Source: an uncultured Chloroflexota bacterium (GTDB lineage Bacteria > Chloroflexota > Anaerolineae > Caldilineales > Caldilineaceae). Taken from it: DNA of 36,554 nt. This document shows, piece by piece, positions 19,709 through 28,753 of this stretch. The stretch spans positions 1 through 36,554 of the forward strand of contig CAIOHJ010000046.1 in NCBI GenBank assembly GCA_903858085.1. The letters run 5' to 3'. A model generated the notes under the pieces. It was not told where the DNA came from and did not search any database. It worked only from the letters and a program-made list of their open reading frames with translations. Each line of letters begins with the position of its first letter. Positions within the stretch are counted from its first letter, which is position 1. The translations under genes were made by a program, and so were the position numbers.

Positions 19709-20731
19709 GTGTTGGAAAACTTTGATGCCCTCTGGGTCGAAGAAGAGGCAGACGGCCAGTTTACACGCACCATCCGCCGACGCAGCCTTCACGACCTGCC
19801 GCCCGGCGACCTGCTGGTGCGTGTACGCTACTCTTCGCTCAACTACAAAGATGCCCTCTCTGCCAGCGGCAACCGTGGGGTGACCCGCAAATACCCGCAT
19901 ACGCCGGGCATCGACGCCGCCGGCGTGATCGTCGAAAGCGCTTCCGCCGCTTTCCAGCCGGGGGACCCCGTGCTGGTGAGCGGCTACGACCTGGGCGTGG
20001 GCACCCCAGGAGGCTTCGGCGGCTACATTCGGGTGCCCGCCAGCTGGGCGATGCACTGCCCGGCCGGGCTGACGCTGCGGGAGAGCATGATGCTGGGCAC
20101 GGCAGGCTTCACAGCCGCCCAATGCGTCGACGCCCTGCTGGCACACGGGGTCGCCGAAGGGACGCGACACGGCAGCGAGCTGCTGGTCACCGGTGCCACC
20201 GGGGGAGTCGGCTGCATTGCTGTGGCGCTGTTGAGCAAACTGGGTCTGCCAGTCGTCGCCGCCACCGGCAAACCAGAAGAAGCCGATTTCTTGCGCGGGC
20301 TCGGCGCTACGGCGGTGATCGACCGCAGCGAGCTCCACGACAGCTCGGGCCGCCCCCTGCTGCGCGAACGCTGGGCAGGCGCTGTCGACACCGTCGGCGG
20401 CCCGATCCTGGCCACCACCCTCCGAGCCACCCGCTACGGCGGCACAGTCGCCGCCTGCGGCAACGTGGCCTCCCCAACCCTGGAACTGACCGTCTATCCC
20501 TTCATCCTGCGCGGGGTCAACCTGCTGGGGATCGACTCCGCCAACACCCCACTGGCCACACGCCAGCTGCTGTGGGAACGGCTGGCAGGCGAATGGAAGC
20601 TCTCCACCCTGGAGATGCTGGCACGCCAGGTGCCACTGGCCGGCTTGAACGCTGAAATCGACACCATCCTGAAGGGAAAGCAGCGCGGCCGGGTCGTCGT
20701 GGTCCACGAAGAAGACAGCCGCCAGGCTTGA
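19709..20731 (+). CDS. YhdH/YhfP-type quinone oxidoreductase (acryloyl-CoA reductase group)
   Basis: This 340-residue MDR-superfamily enzyme is of the zinc-free YhdH/YhfP branch, NADPH-dependent reductases of acrylyl-CoA or similar enoyl substrates. Seen: VRYSSLNYKDALSASGNRGV, GIDAAGVIVES, GFGGYIRVPASWAM, the nucleotide site LLVTGATGGVGCIAVALLSK, then AVDTVGG and LRGVNLLGIDSAN. Start GTG at 19709 has AAAGGAG eight bases upstream; the frame is open further but overlaps hisN. It ends 26 bases before the convergent glgA; the gap holds only a weak AGGG/CCCT stem. Confidence 0.87.
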   Translation: MLENFDALWVEEEADGQFTRTIRRRSLHDLPPGDLLVRVRYSSLNYKDALSASGNRGVTRKYPHTPGIDAAGVIVESASAAFQPGDPVLVSGYDLGVGTPGGFGGYIRVPASWAMHCPAGLTLRESMMLGTAGFTAAQCVDALLAHGVAEGTRHGSELLVTGATGGVGCIAVALLSKLGLPVVAATGKPEEADFLRGLGATAVIDRSELHDSSGRPLLRERWAGAVDTVGGPILATTLRATRYGGTVAACGNVASPTLELTVYPFILRGVNLLGIDSANTPLATRQLLWERLAGEWKLSTLEMLARQVPLAGLNAEIDTILKGKQRGRVVVVHEEDSRQA

Positions 20732-20757
20732 AGGGGTTTTGTCCCTCTGAGAGCGGC

Positions 20758-22236
20758 TTACAGCCGGGCTTTGTTGCGCAACGCCCGGCCATAAAGCCCC
20801 AGATAGTGCGCCGCACTGCGCTCCCACGAATAGTCCTGCCCCATCGCGGCAGCGACCATCTGCGCGATGTGCTGGGGACGGTCGTAGTAGGTGCTGACTG
20901 CCCAGCCCACCGTATCAAAAATGGCGTGTGGGCTCGGCTCCCAAAATTTGAAGCCGGTCCCTGCCCCCGTCTGTTCGTCATACTGGAGTACGGTGTCGTC
21001 GAGCCCACCGGTCGCACGCACAATCGGCAGCGTTCCATATTTGAGCGAGTAGATTTGGTTGAGGCCGCAGGGCTCATAGATCGAGGGCATGATAAAAAAA
21101 TCAGCCCCTGCCTCGATCCAGTGCGCCAGCAGGTTGTCGTAGCCGATAAAGGTGCCCACCCGTCCAGGGTACCGGCCGGGCAGCCCACCGTAGAAAGACT
21201 CCAACCCTTTGTCGCCCGACCCCAGCACGACAAACTGCACCACCATGCTCTCGACGATCCGCTCGATCGTGGCCGCCAGCAGATCCAGCCCCTTCTGCCC
21301 CACCAGCCGACTGACCACCCCCACAATCGGAATCTGGGGGGTCTCTTCCAAATGAAAGCGGCGCTGCAGCGCCGCTTTGCAGAGCGCTTTGCCCTGCAGC
21401 GTCTCAGGCGTGTAGCGCGCCGGGATCAGCAGGTCCACAGCCGGGTTCCACTGGGTATAGTCGACCCCATTCAGAATCCCCACATACTCTTCTTTGCGGT
21501 CGGTCAGGTAGGGCGCCAGCCCGTACCCCAGCTCCGGGGTCCGTGTCTCATCGGCGTAGGTCGGGCTGACCGTGTTCAGCGCGTCTGCATAGACGATCCC
21601 CCCCTTGAGAAAGTTGATCGCCCCATGATCTTCCAGTTTGTCCGGGGTGAAGTTGCCCCACTGCAACCCCAGATATTCGTAATGTTCGGCGCTGTATTGG
21701 CCCTGATAGGCCAGGTTGTGGATGGTCAGCACGCTGGCTGCCCGGCCCAGGACCGGGTCGTTCCAGTGCCAGACTTTGAGATACGCCGCAGCCAACGCAG
21801 TCTGCCAGTCGTGCACATGCACAATGTCAGGCGCAAAGCCCAGATCTCGACAGAGCTGCAGCCCGGCACGGGTCAACAAGGCAAAACGGCGTGGGTTGTC
21901 GGCGTAGTCGTGGAAGCTGTCGTCGTGGTAGAGGCCGGAACGTCCAAAAGAGCGGTCGTGTTCGATAAAATAGACCGGCACCCCCCCGCTCTCAGCGACA
22001 TCGACCGCACACCATTCGAGGGTGTTGCCCATCCACACCCCCAACGAATCCCAAAAACGGCGCAACCCGTAACGGGCGCCGTCGATGCTGCCGTAACGGG
22101 GCATCACCACCTTCACCGTGTGCCCCATCTGCTGCAACACCTGGGGCAGTGCGCCCACCACATCGGCCAACCCCCCCGTCTTGGCAAAGGGAACGACTTC
22201 GGAGGCGATCATCACAATGTTCAGCTTTGACGGCAT
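20758..22236 (-). CDS. glgA: Glycogen synthase (GT5)
   Basis: GlgA elongates alpha-1,4-glucan from ADP-glucose. The 492-residue protein has the GT5 N-terminal ASEVVPFAKTGGLADVVGAL (the KxGG ADP-binding loop), VHVHDWQTAL, and the C-terminal catalytic text MPSIYEPCGLNQIYSLKYGT then LPIVRATGGLDDTV. Length fits the family (about 480). The ATG at 22236 has AGGAGAGGGG just upstream; the frame is open another 22 codons without similarity. It follows menA in the same direction with a 43-base gap; no other glycogen gene is in the window. Confidence 0.93.
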   Translation of the reverse strand: MPSKLNIVMIASEVVPFAKTGGLADVVGALPQVLQQMGHTVKVVMPRYGSIDGARYGLRRFWDSLGVWMGNTLEWCAVDVAESGGVPVYFIEHDRSFGRSGLYHDDSFHDYADNPRRFALLTRAGLQLCRDLGFAPDIVHVHDWQTALAAAYLKVWHWNDPVLGRAASVLTIHNLAYQGQYSAEHYEYLGLQWGNFTPDKLEDHGAINFLKGGIVYADALNTVSPTYADETRTPELGYGLAPYLTDRKEEYVGILNGVDYTQWNPAVDLLIPARYTPETLQGKALCKAALQRRFHLEETPQIPIVGVVSRLVGQKGLDLLAATIERIVESMVVQFVVLGSGDKGLESFYGGLPGRYPGRVGTFIGYDNLLAHWIEAGADFFIMPSIYEPCGLNQIYSLKYGTLPIVRATGGLDDTVLQYDEQTGAGTGFKFWEPSPHAIFDTVGWAVSTYYDRPQHIAQMVAAAMGQDYSWERSAAHYLGLYGRALRNKARL

Positions 22237-22279
22237 CTGCCCCTCTCCTTGGTTCTTCTGGCCAGCGCCTGGCCTGGCG

Positions 22280-23185
22280 TTATCCAATTTTCTCTGCCAC
22301 AAGGCCCAGCGCCAGCAGCAGGCTGAACCACAGCCCGAGCCGGGCAGTTTCTGCCAGCGTCCGGTTCAACGTCGGGCCATCGGTCGCTCTGGCGAGGGTG
22401 CGTGCCAGCCGCACCGCCAGCGGTGCAGTCAGCCAGGGCAGCAACACCCAAAGGCCCGCATCCAGAAAGAGCCAGAGGCCCCAGACCAGGCCATACGCGG
22501 CCGTCAACAAGAGGGCATATTCGAGCTGCGTGCCGCGCCGTCCCAGCCGTACGGCCAATGTCCACTTGCCTGCCCGCCGGTCGGTCTCCAGGTCGCGGTA
22601 GTTGTTGACGACCAGAATGGCTGTCACCAGCACGCCCACTGCCAGCGAAGCGACGATGGCCGTCGGCGTCACCCCCTGCGTCTGCAGATAATAGGTTCCG
22701 CAGACTGCTGCCCCTCCAAAAAAAAGCAACACAAAGAGCTCACCCAGCCCATAATAGCCGAACGGGAAAGGGCCCCCTGTGTAGGCCAGCGCCGCCAGGA
22801 TCGCCGCCACCCCGATGAGGAGGATGGGCCAGCCGCCCACCCAGACCAGGTAGAGGCCTACCAGCCCGGCCAGCGCAAGGACAGCCGCCATCCCCCAACG
22901 CAGCTCGCCCGGCGTTATCAACCCGGCGCTGGTCACCCGCACCGGGCCCAGCCGGTCGGGGGGGTCGGCCCCGCGAAAAAAATCAGAATAGTCATTGGCA
23001 AAGTTGCTCAAAATCTGCAGCAACAGCGCGCCCAGCGCCGCAGCCGCTGCCGGCAGCCACGCGACCTTGCCATCGGCCGCAGCCAGCGCAGTCCCCACAA
23101 TGACCGGCGCCAGGGCTGCGGGCAGCGTCTTGGGCCGCGACGCCAAAATCCACGCATGTCGCCGTGTGCTCGTCTCTTTCCCCAT
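22280..23185 (-). CDS. menA: 1,4-dihydroxy-2-naphthoate prenyltransferase
   Basis: MenA is an integral membrane UbiA-family enzyme that attaches the isoprenoid tail in menaquinone synthesis. The 301-residue protein has about eight to nine helices, the first Asp motif LSNFANDYSDFFRGADP and the second VVNNYRDLETDRRAGKWTLA. RPKTLPAALAPVIVGTALA near the start is the usual MenA N-terminus. GGGGA lies about six bases before the ATG at 23185; an ATG at 23224 would add 13 polar residues. Menaquinone fits a Chloroflexota electron chain. Confidence 0.92.
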   Translation of the reverse strand: MGKETSTRRHAWILASRPKTLPAALAPVIVGTALAAADGKVAWLPAAAAALGALLLQILSNFANDYSDFFRGADPPDRLGPVRVTSAGLITPGELRWGMAAVLALAGLVGLYLVWVGGWPILLIGVAAILAALAYTGGPFPFGYYGLGELFVLLFFGGAAVCGTYYLQTQGVTPTAIVASLAVGVLVTAILVVNNYRDLETDRRAGKWTLAVRLGRRGTQLEYALLLTAAYGLVWGLWLFLDAGLWVLLPWLTAPLAVRLARTLARATDGPTLNRTLAETARLGLWFSLLLALGLVAEKIG

Positions 23186-23318
23186 GCTCTTCCCCGTTTT
23201 CGCGCGCTGCACTTCTGTTCCCATTTGCCAGAGCTCTGCCTTGCCAGTATTGTATATCATTCAACAGGCGAAGGCACAGACTGCCCGCCGATCGACAGCA
23301 GGAAATGAGCGTTGTGCG

Positions 23319-24062
23319 ATGCAGATCGAAGCGTTGAAAACCCATACCGTCCTCGCCGGCGCAGAACGGCTGAGCGACCTTCTCGAACAGTACATCCAGA
23401 ATTTTCAAGAGCAGGAGATTCTGGCCATCAGCTCCAAAATCGTCGCCCTCTGTCAGGGACGGGTGGTCTCCCCCGCTGAATCCACCAAAGCCGCTCTGGT
23501 GGAAGCCGAATCGACCTGCTTTTTGCCCGCAGCGGTCAGCCGCTACGGGGTCTATCTGACGATCAAAGAGAATGCTCTGATGCCCTACGCGGGCATCGAT
23601 GAATCCAACAGCAACGGCTACTATGTCTTGTGGCCAGAACGCCCCCAGCAGACCGCCGACCAGATCTGGGCGACGCTCCGTCAGCGCTTTGGGCTGCGCC
23701 ACGCCGGTGTGGTCTTGACCGACAGCCGCCCCCTGCCGCTGCGCTGGGGGGTCACTGGATTCGCCGTGGCCCACAGCGGCTTTCGGGCGCTGCGCGACTA
23801 TCGTGGCCAGCCCGACCTTTTCGGCCGTCCGCTGCGCATGACGCAGGCCAATCTGGCCGATGCGCTGGCCGCAGCTGCCGTGCTGGCCATGGGCGAGGGC
23901 AACGAAAGCACCCCGCTGGCCCGCATCACCGGGCTCCCCGCAATCGAGTTCCAGGAGCGAGCCCCCAGCCCCGAAGAGCTGGCCAACCTCGCCACCCGCC
24001 GCGAGGATGACCTTTACGCGCCGCTGCTCGACAGCGTTCCCTGGCAGCACGGGCAGGGTTGA
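23319..24062 (+). CDS. cofE: Coenzyme F420:L-glutamate ligase (CofE-like)
   Basis: CofE adds gamma-linked glutamates to F420-0 using GTP. The 247-residue protein matches the usual length and shows ILAISSKIVALCQGRVVSP, then NGYYVLWPERPQQTADQIW, GVVLTDSRPLPLRWGVTGFA (the family DSRxxPxRxGxxGxA) and a C-terminal AAAAVLAMGEGNESTPL. No other F420 gene is nearby, so the cofactor is inferred; some CofE-like proteins may modify other substrates. It diverges from menA and converges with the amidohydrolase, with a small hairpin between the two stops. Confidence 0.82.
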   Translation: MQIEALKTHTVLAGAERLSDLLEQYIQNFQEQEILAISSKIVALCQGRVVSPAESTKAALVEAESTCFLPAAVSRYGVYLTIKENALMPYAGIDESNSNGYYVLWPERPQQTADQIWATLRQRFGLRHAGVVLTDSRPLPLRWGVTGFAVAHSGFRALRDYRGQPDLFGRPLRMTQANLADALAAAAVLAMGEGNESTPLARITGLPAIEFQERAPSPEELANLATRREDDLYAPLLDSVPWQHGQG

Positions 24063-24066
24063 CAGA

Positions 24067-24081
24067 GTCGGCGGCGCCGAC
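24067..24081. terminator. Perfect small hairpin between convergent genes
   Basis: GTCGGC-GGC-GCCGAC is a perfect 6-bp stem with a 3-base loop in the 27-base gap between the cofE and amidohydrolase stops. There is no T-run, so it may act only as a weak bidirectional terminator. Confidence 0.4.
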
Positions 24082-24089
24082 AGCCACCC

Positions 24090-25448
24090 TCACCCCACAA
24101 GACCGGCGCGCGCAAAAAGCTGGCTGCAGGCACCCCGCGCCTCGGCCAGCAAGGCCTTTTCGTCCAAGACCAGAATCTCTTTGTGGCGCATCAACAGCTG
24201 TCCGTCCACCAGCACCGTGTCAACGCTGCCGCTGTTGACAGAATAGACCAACGCCGACGGGACGCGGTGGACAGGGGCGGCGAAGGGGCTGTTCAAATCT
24301 ACCAGAACCATGTCTGCCTTTTTGCCCACCTCCAAAGACCCAATCCACCCCGGCTGGCCAAAGGCCAGCGCCCCTCCCCGACAGGCCATCCAGATCACCT
24401 CCTCGGGCAACAGGGCCATGGCATCGAGTGTGCTGACCTTGCCCGAAAGCGCAGCAATTTTGAGCACCTCCAGCATGTCCTGGTTGTTGTTGCTGCCGGG
24501 GCCGTCGGTCGCCAGCGCAACCACAATCCCGCGACGCCTCATCTCTGGCACCCGGGCCATGCCAGAAGCCAGATACATATTGGCGACCGGACAGTGCACG
24601 ACCACCCCCCCATGTTCGACCAGAAGATCCAACTCGTGGTTGTCCAGCCAGACACTGTGCACCAGCTGTACGTCGGGGCCGAGCGTGCCAAGTTGCGCCA
24701 GCCATTCGACATGGCGCAGCCCACGCAACGCCAGGTTCATCTCCACTTCCTTGCGTGTCTCGGCGATGTGGATCATCGAACCGACCCCCCACGCCTTGCC
24801 CTGGGCATAGGTGCGCTGCATCGTGGCGTCCGAACAGCCCCAAGGGATCAGCGGCGCAAACTCCACCCGGATTCGCCCCTCTGCCCGACCGTGCCACGTA
24901 CGGTGGAGCCGCCCCATCTCCGCCAGGATCTGGTCGGGCGTCTCCATAAAGGCAGGATGGTACCCCATGTCGGTCCAGCCGCGCGCCAGCAAAAAGCGCA
25001 CCCCGATCTCCTCGGCAGCCCGGCAGACACCGTCGTCGTTGCCCGGCTCGGTATGAATGTACTGGTGATCGATCACCGCAGTGGCACCGCCGCGCAAGTT
25101 TTCAACCAACCCCAGCTTGGCGGCCACATAGGCCTCCTGCTCGGTCAGCGCCTGGGCAACCGGCCAGATCGCCGACGCCAACCATTCGAGCAGCGGCTTG
25201 TCGTCGGCCAGCCCGCGCAAAAAGGTCTGAAACAGATGGGTGTGGGCGTTGACCATCCCCGGCATGACCACCATCTGCGTGGCGTCGATCGTGGTCCTGG
25301 CCGCACGGCGTATCGTTGCAGGGGCGGCGCCGGCGCCTACGGCTGCAATCCGATCCCCCTCGACGAGGAGGTACCCTGGTTCGTACACGCTCCCGGCATC
25401 GTCGACCGTCAGCACAGCCCCGTTCTCGATCAGAATGGTTTCCTTCAC
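24090..25448 (-). CDS. Amidohydrolase / nucleobase deaminase family
   Basis: The 452-residue enzyme belongs to the metal-dependent amidohydrolase group that includes 8-oxoguanine, S-adenosylhomocysteine/methylthioadenosine and triazine deaminases. Metal ligands are visible: VNAHTHLFQTFLRG (HxH), MIHIAETRKE (His), LVHSVWLD (His) and ALATDGPGSNNNQDML (Asp). The composite-domain ends are typical (ENGAVLTVDDAG, GSLEVGKKADMVLVDL). The start is a GTG with GAGGAG six bases upstream. TDGPGSNNNQDM resembles the aromatic-base and SAH deaminase branch, but the exact substrate cannot be set. Confidence 0.85.
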   Translation of the reverse strand: MKETILIENGAVLTVDDAGSVYEPGYLLVEGDRIAAVGAGAAPATIRRAARTTIDATQMVVMPGMVNAHTHLFQTFLRGLADDKPLLEWLASAIWPVAQALTEQEAYVAAKLGLVENLRGGATAVIDHQYIHTEPGNDDGVCRAAEEIGVRFLLARGWTDMGYHPAFMETPDQILAEMGRLHRTWHGRAEGRIRVEFAPLIPWGCSDATMQRTYAQGKAWGVGSMIHIAETRKEVEMNLALRGLRHVEWLAQLGTLGPDVQLVHSVWLDNHELDLLVEHGGVVVHCPVANMYLASGMARVPEMRRRGIVVALATDGPGSNNNQDMLEVLKIAALSGKVSTLDAMALLPEEVIWMACRGGALAFGQPGWIGSLEVGKKADMVLVDLNSPFAAPVHRVPSALVYSVNSGSVDTVLVDGQLLMRHKEILVLDEKALLAEARGACSQLFARAGLVG

Positions 25449-25478
25449 ACCAGACTCCTCTTCAATGCAACAAGTTCG

Positions 25479-26846
25479 TTATTCCTCTGTTTTTGGCTTG
25501 GAACGTGCAGCAGAGGCTGCACTGCCCCCCATGATGAACGGCAAGAAGCTGTTGTAGCCACCCGGTGGCTGGGGAGAGGGGAGTGTTTCGGAGACCCGCA
25601 CAGCCTGCCAGACGACAAAGGTCGAAATATGCAGGTTCGCCGGCATTCCCCCGCCGCACATCACCTCGGCCACCAGCCCACGCGGCGTCCAACACCAGGG
25701 CCCCTGTTCCCCCCGTTCCGGCACATAGCTCGAACCAAACATCACCACGTTGCCCCAGCCAGACTTGTCCTTGGTGACCGGGTAACGATGGTCGCCAGGC
25801 CCCTGGGCATAGCCAGTGTAGGCCGGGTCCCCCAATCTGTCCAACCCGTCCGACCAATAAAGCAGTTCGTGGCCCTTCAGCTTGTTGCCCTCAAGATCCA
25901 GGATCAGCGCAAAGAGATGGTGGTCGGCACCCGCATCGTCGAAATACTCCGGGTCGCCCATCGGTTTGAGATACGCGTCGCGCGCCCATTGGTCAATCCC
26001 ACCGTAGTGGCTGGAGAGCTCCCACAGGCTGTCGCGCGTGGTGAACACATCTTTGATCACATAGACGATCCGGTCTGGCCCAAGTACCGGAGCGTCGGGC
26101 CGCTCGGCGATCGTTTTGATCGAGAGGTTCATGCGCTCGACCCAACTTCCCAGCCGACGTTCTATCACAGGTGCCGGGGGTTCTGGCGCCGGGGGCTCTG
26201 GTGCCGGGGGCTCTGGTGCCGGGGGCTCTGGTGCCGGGGGCTCTGGCGCCGGGGGCTCTGGCGCCGGGGGCTCTGGTGCCGGGGGTTCTGGTGCCGGGGG
26301 TTCTGGTGCCGGGGGCTCTCCCTCGGCCACACTCTGCTGCCAGACCGCAAAAATCGAAAGGCTCTGTCCATCGGCGGGCAGCCCGCCCCCGCACACCATC
26401 TCGGCCAGGCCGGCGGGCCCCCAGACCCAGGGACCCTGCTGGCCGCCGACTGCATTGTATACACTGCTAGGAAACAAAGTGTAGGAGGCCCACCCGGTCT
26501 GCTCTCCGGTCACCCGCTCGTCTGTCGTGGCAGCGTCATAGCGGTTGGTGAAGCGAATCGTCTGTCCAGGAATGCGCTGGCCAGATGAATCGACCACGGC
26601 AGCATAGAGATGGCTGCGCTTTCCCAATTCCATCCTCTCTCCCGGATCGTCGTAGAGATCTTTTGCCCATTGGGGGATCGCATACCGCTCTGCAGAGACC
26701 TCCCAGGAGCCCTCCAGGGTCGTGAAGAGCTCCTTGAGCAGATAGACCATGCTGCCCGGAGCTGGCGGCTGAGCCACAGGTTGAAGGGTGAGTCGCAGCG
26801 CGTCAAACCATCCGGTCAGACGGCGGTTTACAGTGGTGCTGGCCAT
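25479..26846 (-). CDS. Protein with two duplicated domains joined by an EPPAP linker
   Basis: I cannot name a function for this 455-residue protein. Two related domains (about residues 10-200 and 255-425) each contain VYLLKELFTTLEGSWE or VYVIKDVFTTRDSLWE, then a QWAKD/QWARD motif. TGWASYTLFPSS or SGWGNVVMFGSS follows, then QGPWVW/QGPWCW and a final CGGGLPADGQSLSIFAVWQ or CGGGMPANLHISTFVVWQ. Ten EPPAP repeats lie between them. The end has NSFLPFIMG, like the exported cohesin protein, but there is no clear N-terminal signal peptide. AGGAGG precedes the ATG at 26846 by seven bases. A strong promoter lies upstream. Confidence 0.75.
   Translation of the reverse strand: MASTTVNRRLTGWFDALRLTLQPVAQPPAPGSMVYLLKELFTTLEGSWEVSAERYAIPQWAKDLYDDPGERMELGKRSHLYAAVVDSSGQRIPGQTIRFTNRYDAATTDERVTGEQTGWASYTLFPSSVYNAVGGQQGPWVWGPAGLAEMVCGGGLPADGQSLSIFAVWQQSVAEGEPPAPEPPAPEPPAPEPPAPEPPAPEPPAPEPPAPEPPAPEPPAPEPPAPVIERRLGSWVERMNLSIKTIAERPDAPVLGPDRIVYVIKDVFTTRDSLWELSSHYGGIDQWARDAYLKPMGDPEYFDDAGADHHLFALILDLEGNKLKGHELLYWSDGLDRLGDPAYTGYAQGPGDHRYPVTKDKSGWGNVVMFGSSYVPERGEQGPWCWTPRGLVAEVMCGGGMPANLHISTFVVWQAVRVSETLPSPQPPGGYNSFLPFIMGGSAASAARSKPKTEE
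26168..26320 (-). repeat. 15-bp tandem coding repeat (EPPAP linker)
   Basis: About ten units of GGTGCCGGGGGCTCT (plus strand, with C/T variants at two sites) encode EPPAP repeats between the two domains. Near identity indicates recent expansion by slippage. Confidence 0.9.
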
Positions 26847-26917
26847 GACGGCGCCTCCTGGTTGAAACGTGGTCGTTGTATGGGTGCAGACAGTCGAGAG
26901 AATGAGAGCCCAGTTCA

Positions 26918-26946
26918 ATCATACCGAAATACAGAGAGATTGGCAA
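26918..26946 (-). promoter_or_regulatory. Sigma-70 promoter for the duplicated-domain gene
   Basis: The minus strand has TTGCCA (-35) and TATGAT (-10) exactly 17 bases apart, about 72 bases upstream of the ATG at 26846. The match and spacing are good for a housekeeping sigma. Confidence 0.65.
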
Positions 26947-27129
26947 GGGGGTACGCCGTAGCCGTTCAGTCAACAAGCTCGCCATAAGCCAGCCAGGACA
27001 ATGCGATGATGACTTTTCAAACAGTCTCTAAGGTTTGTAGAAAGAGCAAGCCACTTGCTCGATGAGTTGATTACGGCCTGCTCATGCATTGCAAGAATAG
27101 CAAATATTTTGTAGAAGTGTATAGCGATT
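26947..27129. other. Non-coding stretch, AT-richer, entering the duplicated region
   Basis: Together with its flanks this is a gap of over 360 bases without a gene (26847-27213). Base composition drops visibly in GC here. From about 27110 the sequence becomes similar to the upstream region of the second regulator copy (about 28870 onward). I see no RNA gene in it. Confidence 0.5.
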
Positions 27130-27158
27130 TTGTCAAAAGGCGGTTACAATGGTAAGCT
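27130..27158 (+). promoter_or_regulatory. Decayed promoter of regulator copy 1
   Basis: TTGTCA (-35) is kept, but the -10 that reads TATACT in copy 2 has become TAAGCT here at the same 17-base spacing. The loss fits a copy that is no longer maintained. Confidence 0.45.
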
Positions 27159-27213
27159 GCTTTCTGCCAAGTCGAAACGTATTAAAAGTACATAAAGAAT
27201 AGCCCCTGAGAAT

Positions 27214-27967
27214 ATGAGCATATTTCGTGAACTGCTGAAAAGATATAGCGAACGACCTGTTCGAGGCCAACGCACTTCTGCAAGCCGGAAGCTTTGGCGC
27301 TCTTCAGGCGGACGAAATCTGCAGGGTTGCGCCCGCCTGGTTGCCGCAGAACGGCCTGGATGACGCCGTGCCCCCCCCCAATCGGCCCCACAAAACGGCC
27401 CCCCATCCCCATGTCTATGAGCTTTTCCCCACAGACATTTTCTGTCGCTATCTGCAGACTGGGCAAGAGATTCGCATCCTGAACACATGGAGTCCCAATT
27501 TCGATGTCTTTATTGATCTCTTGCGTGCAGCTCTCCAACGCCAGGCCAGGATACGCATCCTGTTGCTTTTTCCAGGCTCACAGGTGGCTGAATTGCGTAA
27601 CGAGGCGCTGAAGGCATCAAAGGACCGCATTCCGATTGACCAGGTTCAGCGTGGCGTCGAAGACAACCTTACTCGTTTGGAACACATCTGGAGTGTCTTG
27701 GACAAACAGCAACGCAAACAGCTTGAGGTGCGCCTTTACAATTCCTTGCCTTCTGTTTCAATCTATCAAGTCGATCACTTCTGCCTGATGGGTATCTATT
27801 TTCATGGAAGACTTGCCATCGATTCCCCTCAGTTTGAAGTCGACATGACATCCTTTTTGGGGAAACAGGTCGATAAGGAATTCGAATTGCTTTGGGGCAT
27901 TGCGCAGCCTATCCACGATATAGAGAATTGGCGACGGGAGTTGGACCTGATGAGAGGCAAATTCTGA
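27214..27967 (+). pseudogene. Degenerate HTH regulator copy 1 (HTH deleted, frameshifted)
   Basis: This is a paralogue of the gene at 28976. From the ATG at 27214 the text MSIFRELLKRY matches copy 2, but a net loss of 167 bases removes codons about 13-71, which hold the helix-turn-helix. Because 167 is not a multiple of three, the original start runs into a TGA after about 51 codons. The rest of the effector domain remains open in another frame from about 27239 to 27967 (PQNGLDDAVPP, RILNTWSPNFDV, RILLLFPGSQVAELRNEAL, QVDHFCLMGIYFHG). It has no good start codon except a TTG at 27341. A truncated effector-only protein is possible but unlikely. Confidence 0.72.
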
Positions 27968-28008
27968 AACGATGTGAGACTGCTGTAGACTATAAAGGCA
28001 ACACACCA

Positions 28009-28749
28009 ATGACAAACATTCGAACCCTGGACGACCTGGACGTCTATGAAAATGTGTTGATTCAGCGCTTTCAGCAGCATCCCTGCCTGCACAATCTGGT
28101 GAGTCTGAGCCAGGCTAGTTTTGTTGGGCTGTTGTTGCAGCGACGTTTTCTTTCGTTAGCCTTCACACCAGTCTATGATATGGCTATCGACGGGCTGACC
28201 TACCCCAAAGGCAAACAGATTGCTCGGCGTATTCTACGCGAAGAATATCCAGGAGAACGCGGCACAGAGCCATCGCACCGTGAAAACCTGGTCAGCGATC
28301 TCTTGCAGATAGGCTTGACCCATCACCAGATCATGAACGCCGTGCCAAGCGATGCCACGCTCAAAACGCTGCAGCGCACCTTCGCCTTTTTTGCGGGTGA
28401 CCCTGACACGCCGCACTATCAGGTGAAGCTGATGACCTTGTTGCGTTTTTGGGGTGAGGTATTGATCGCTGCTGAATACCAGATGTTATGGCCACGTCTG
28501 GAGAGTATGGGTCTGCAGGAAAGTGGTGAACATCCCTCGCTCTTCTATTATCCCCACCTCGTACACGACGCCAAACACAAAGCATTGACAAGATCCTCTG
28601 TCAATGCGACTACCCACTCAGACCAGCTGGCCAGCTCGCTGCAGAGCCTGCTCGACAAGGAAGATGTCATTGCGTACTGTGCCGAGATTGAAACAGAGAT
28701 TGTGGCAATCAAATCGGGTTTTTACGATCAGTTTGTGAGAGCAGCATAA
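28009..28749 (+). CDS. Haem-oxygenase-like iron-containing oxidoreductase family
   Basis: The 246-residue helical protein resembles the haem-oxygenase-like diiron (HDO) / iron-containing redox enzyme family. Candidate metal ligands are Glu and His in EPSHRENLVSDLL, Glu in FWGEVLIAAEYQMLWPRLE, and the HxxxD/H cluster in YYPHLVHDAKHKA. The family oxidises or cleaves small molecules, but no substrate can be read here. The start ATG follows AAAGG at about 11 bases. It lies between the two regulator copies and 42 bases after the pseudogene, so copy 1 may once have controlled it. GC content is lower than in the flanking chromosome, a hint of transfer. Confidence 0.72.
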   Translation: MTNIRTLDDLDVYENVLIQRFQQHPCLHNLVSLSQASFVGLLLQRRFLSLAFTPVYDMAIDGLTYPKGKQIARRILREEYPGERGTEPSHRENLVSDLLQIGLTHHQIMNAVPSDATLKTLQRTFAFFAGDPDTPHYQVKLMTLLRFWGEVLIAAEYQMLWPRLESMGLQESGEHPSLFYYPHLVHDAKHKALTRSSVNATTHSDQLASSLQSLLDKEDVIAYCAEIETEIVAIKSGFYDQFVRAA

Positions 28750-28753
28750 ACAC

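Noticed and set aside
20728..22230. A 500-codon plus-strand frame
   Set aside because: Antisense shadow of glgA, which carries all GT5 motifs.
23186..23318. Shared divergent promoter between menA and cofE
   Set aside because: An AT-rich pocket (around TATACAAT) exists, but no -35/-10 pair with acceptable spacing was found in either direction.
24183..26588. An 801-codon open frame on the plus strand
   Set aside because: It is antisense to the amidohydrolase and the duplicated-domain gene, which have clear motifs; high GC makes long antisense frames common.
27341..27967. An independent effector-only gene
   Set aside because: Only a TTG start without a ribosome site, a decayed promoter and a deletion relative to copy 2; treated as a pseudogene.
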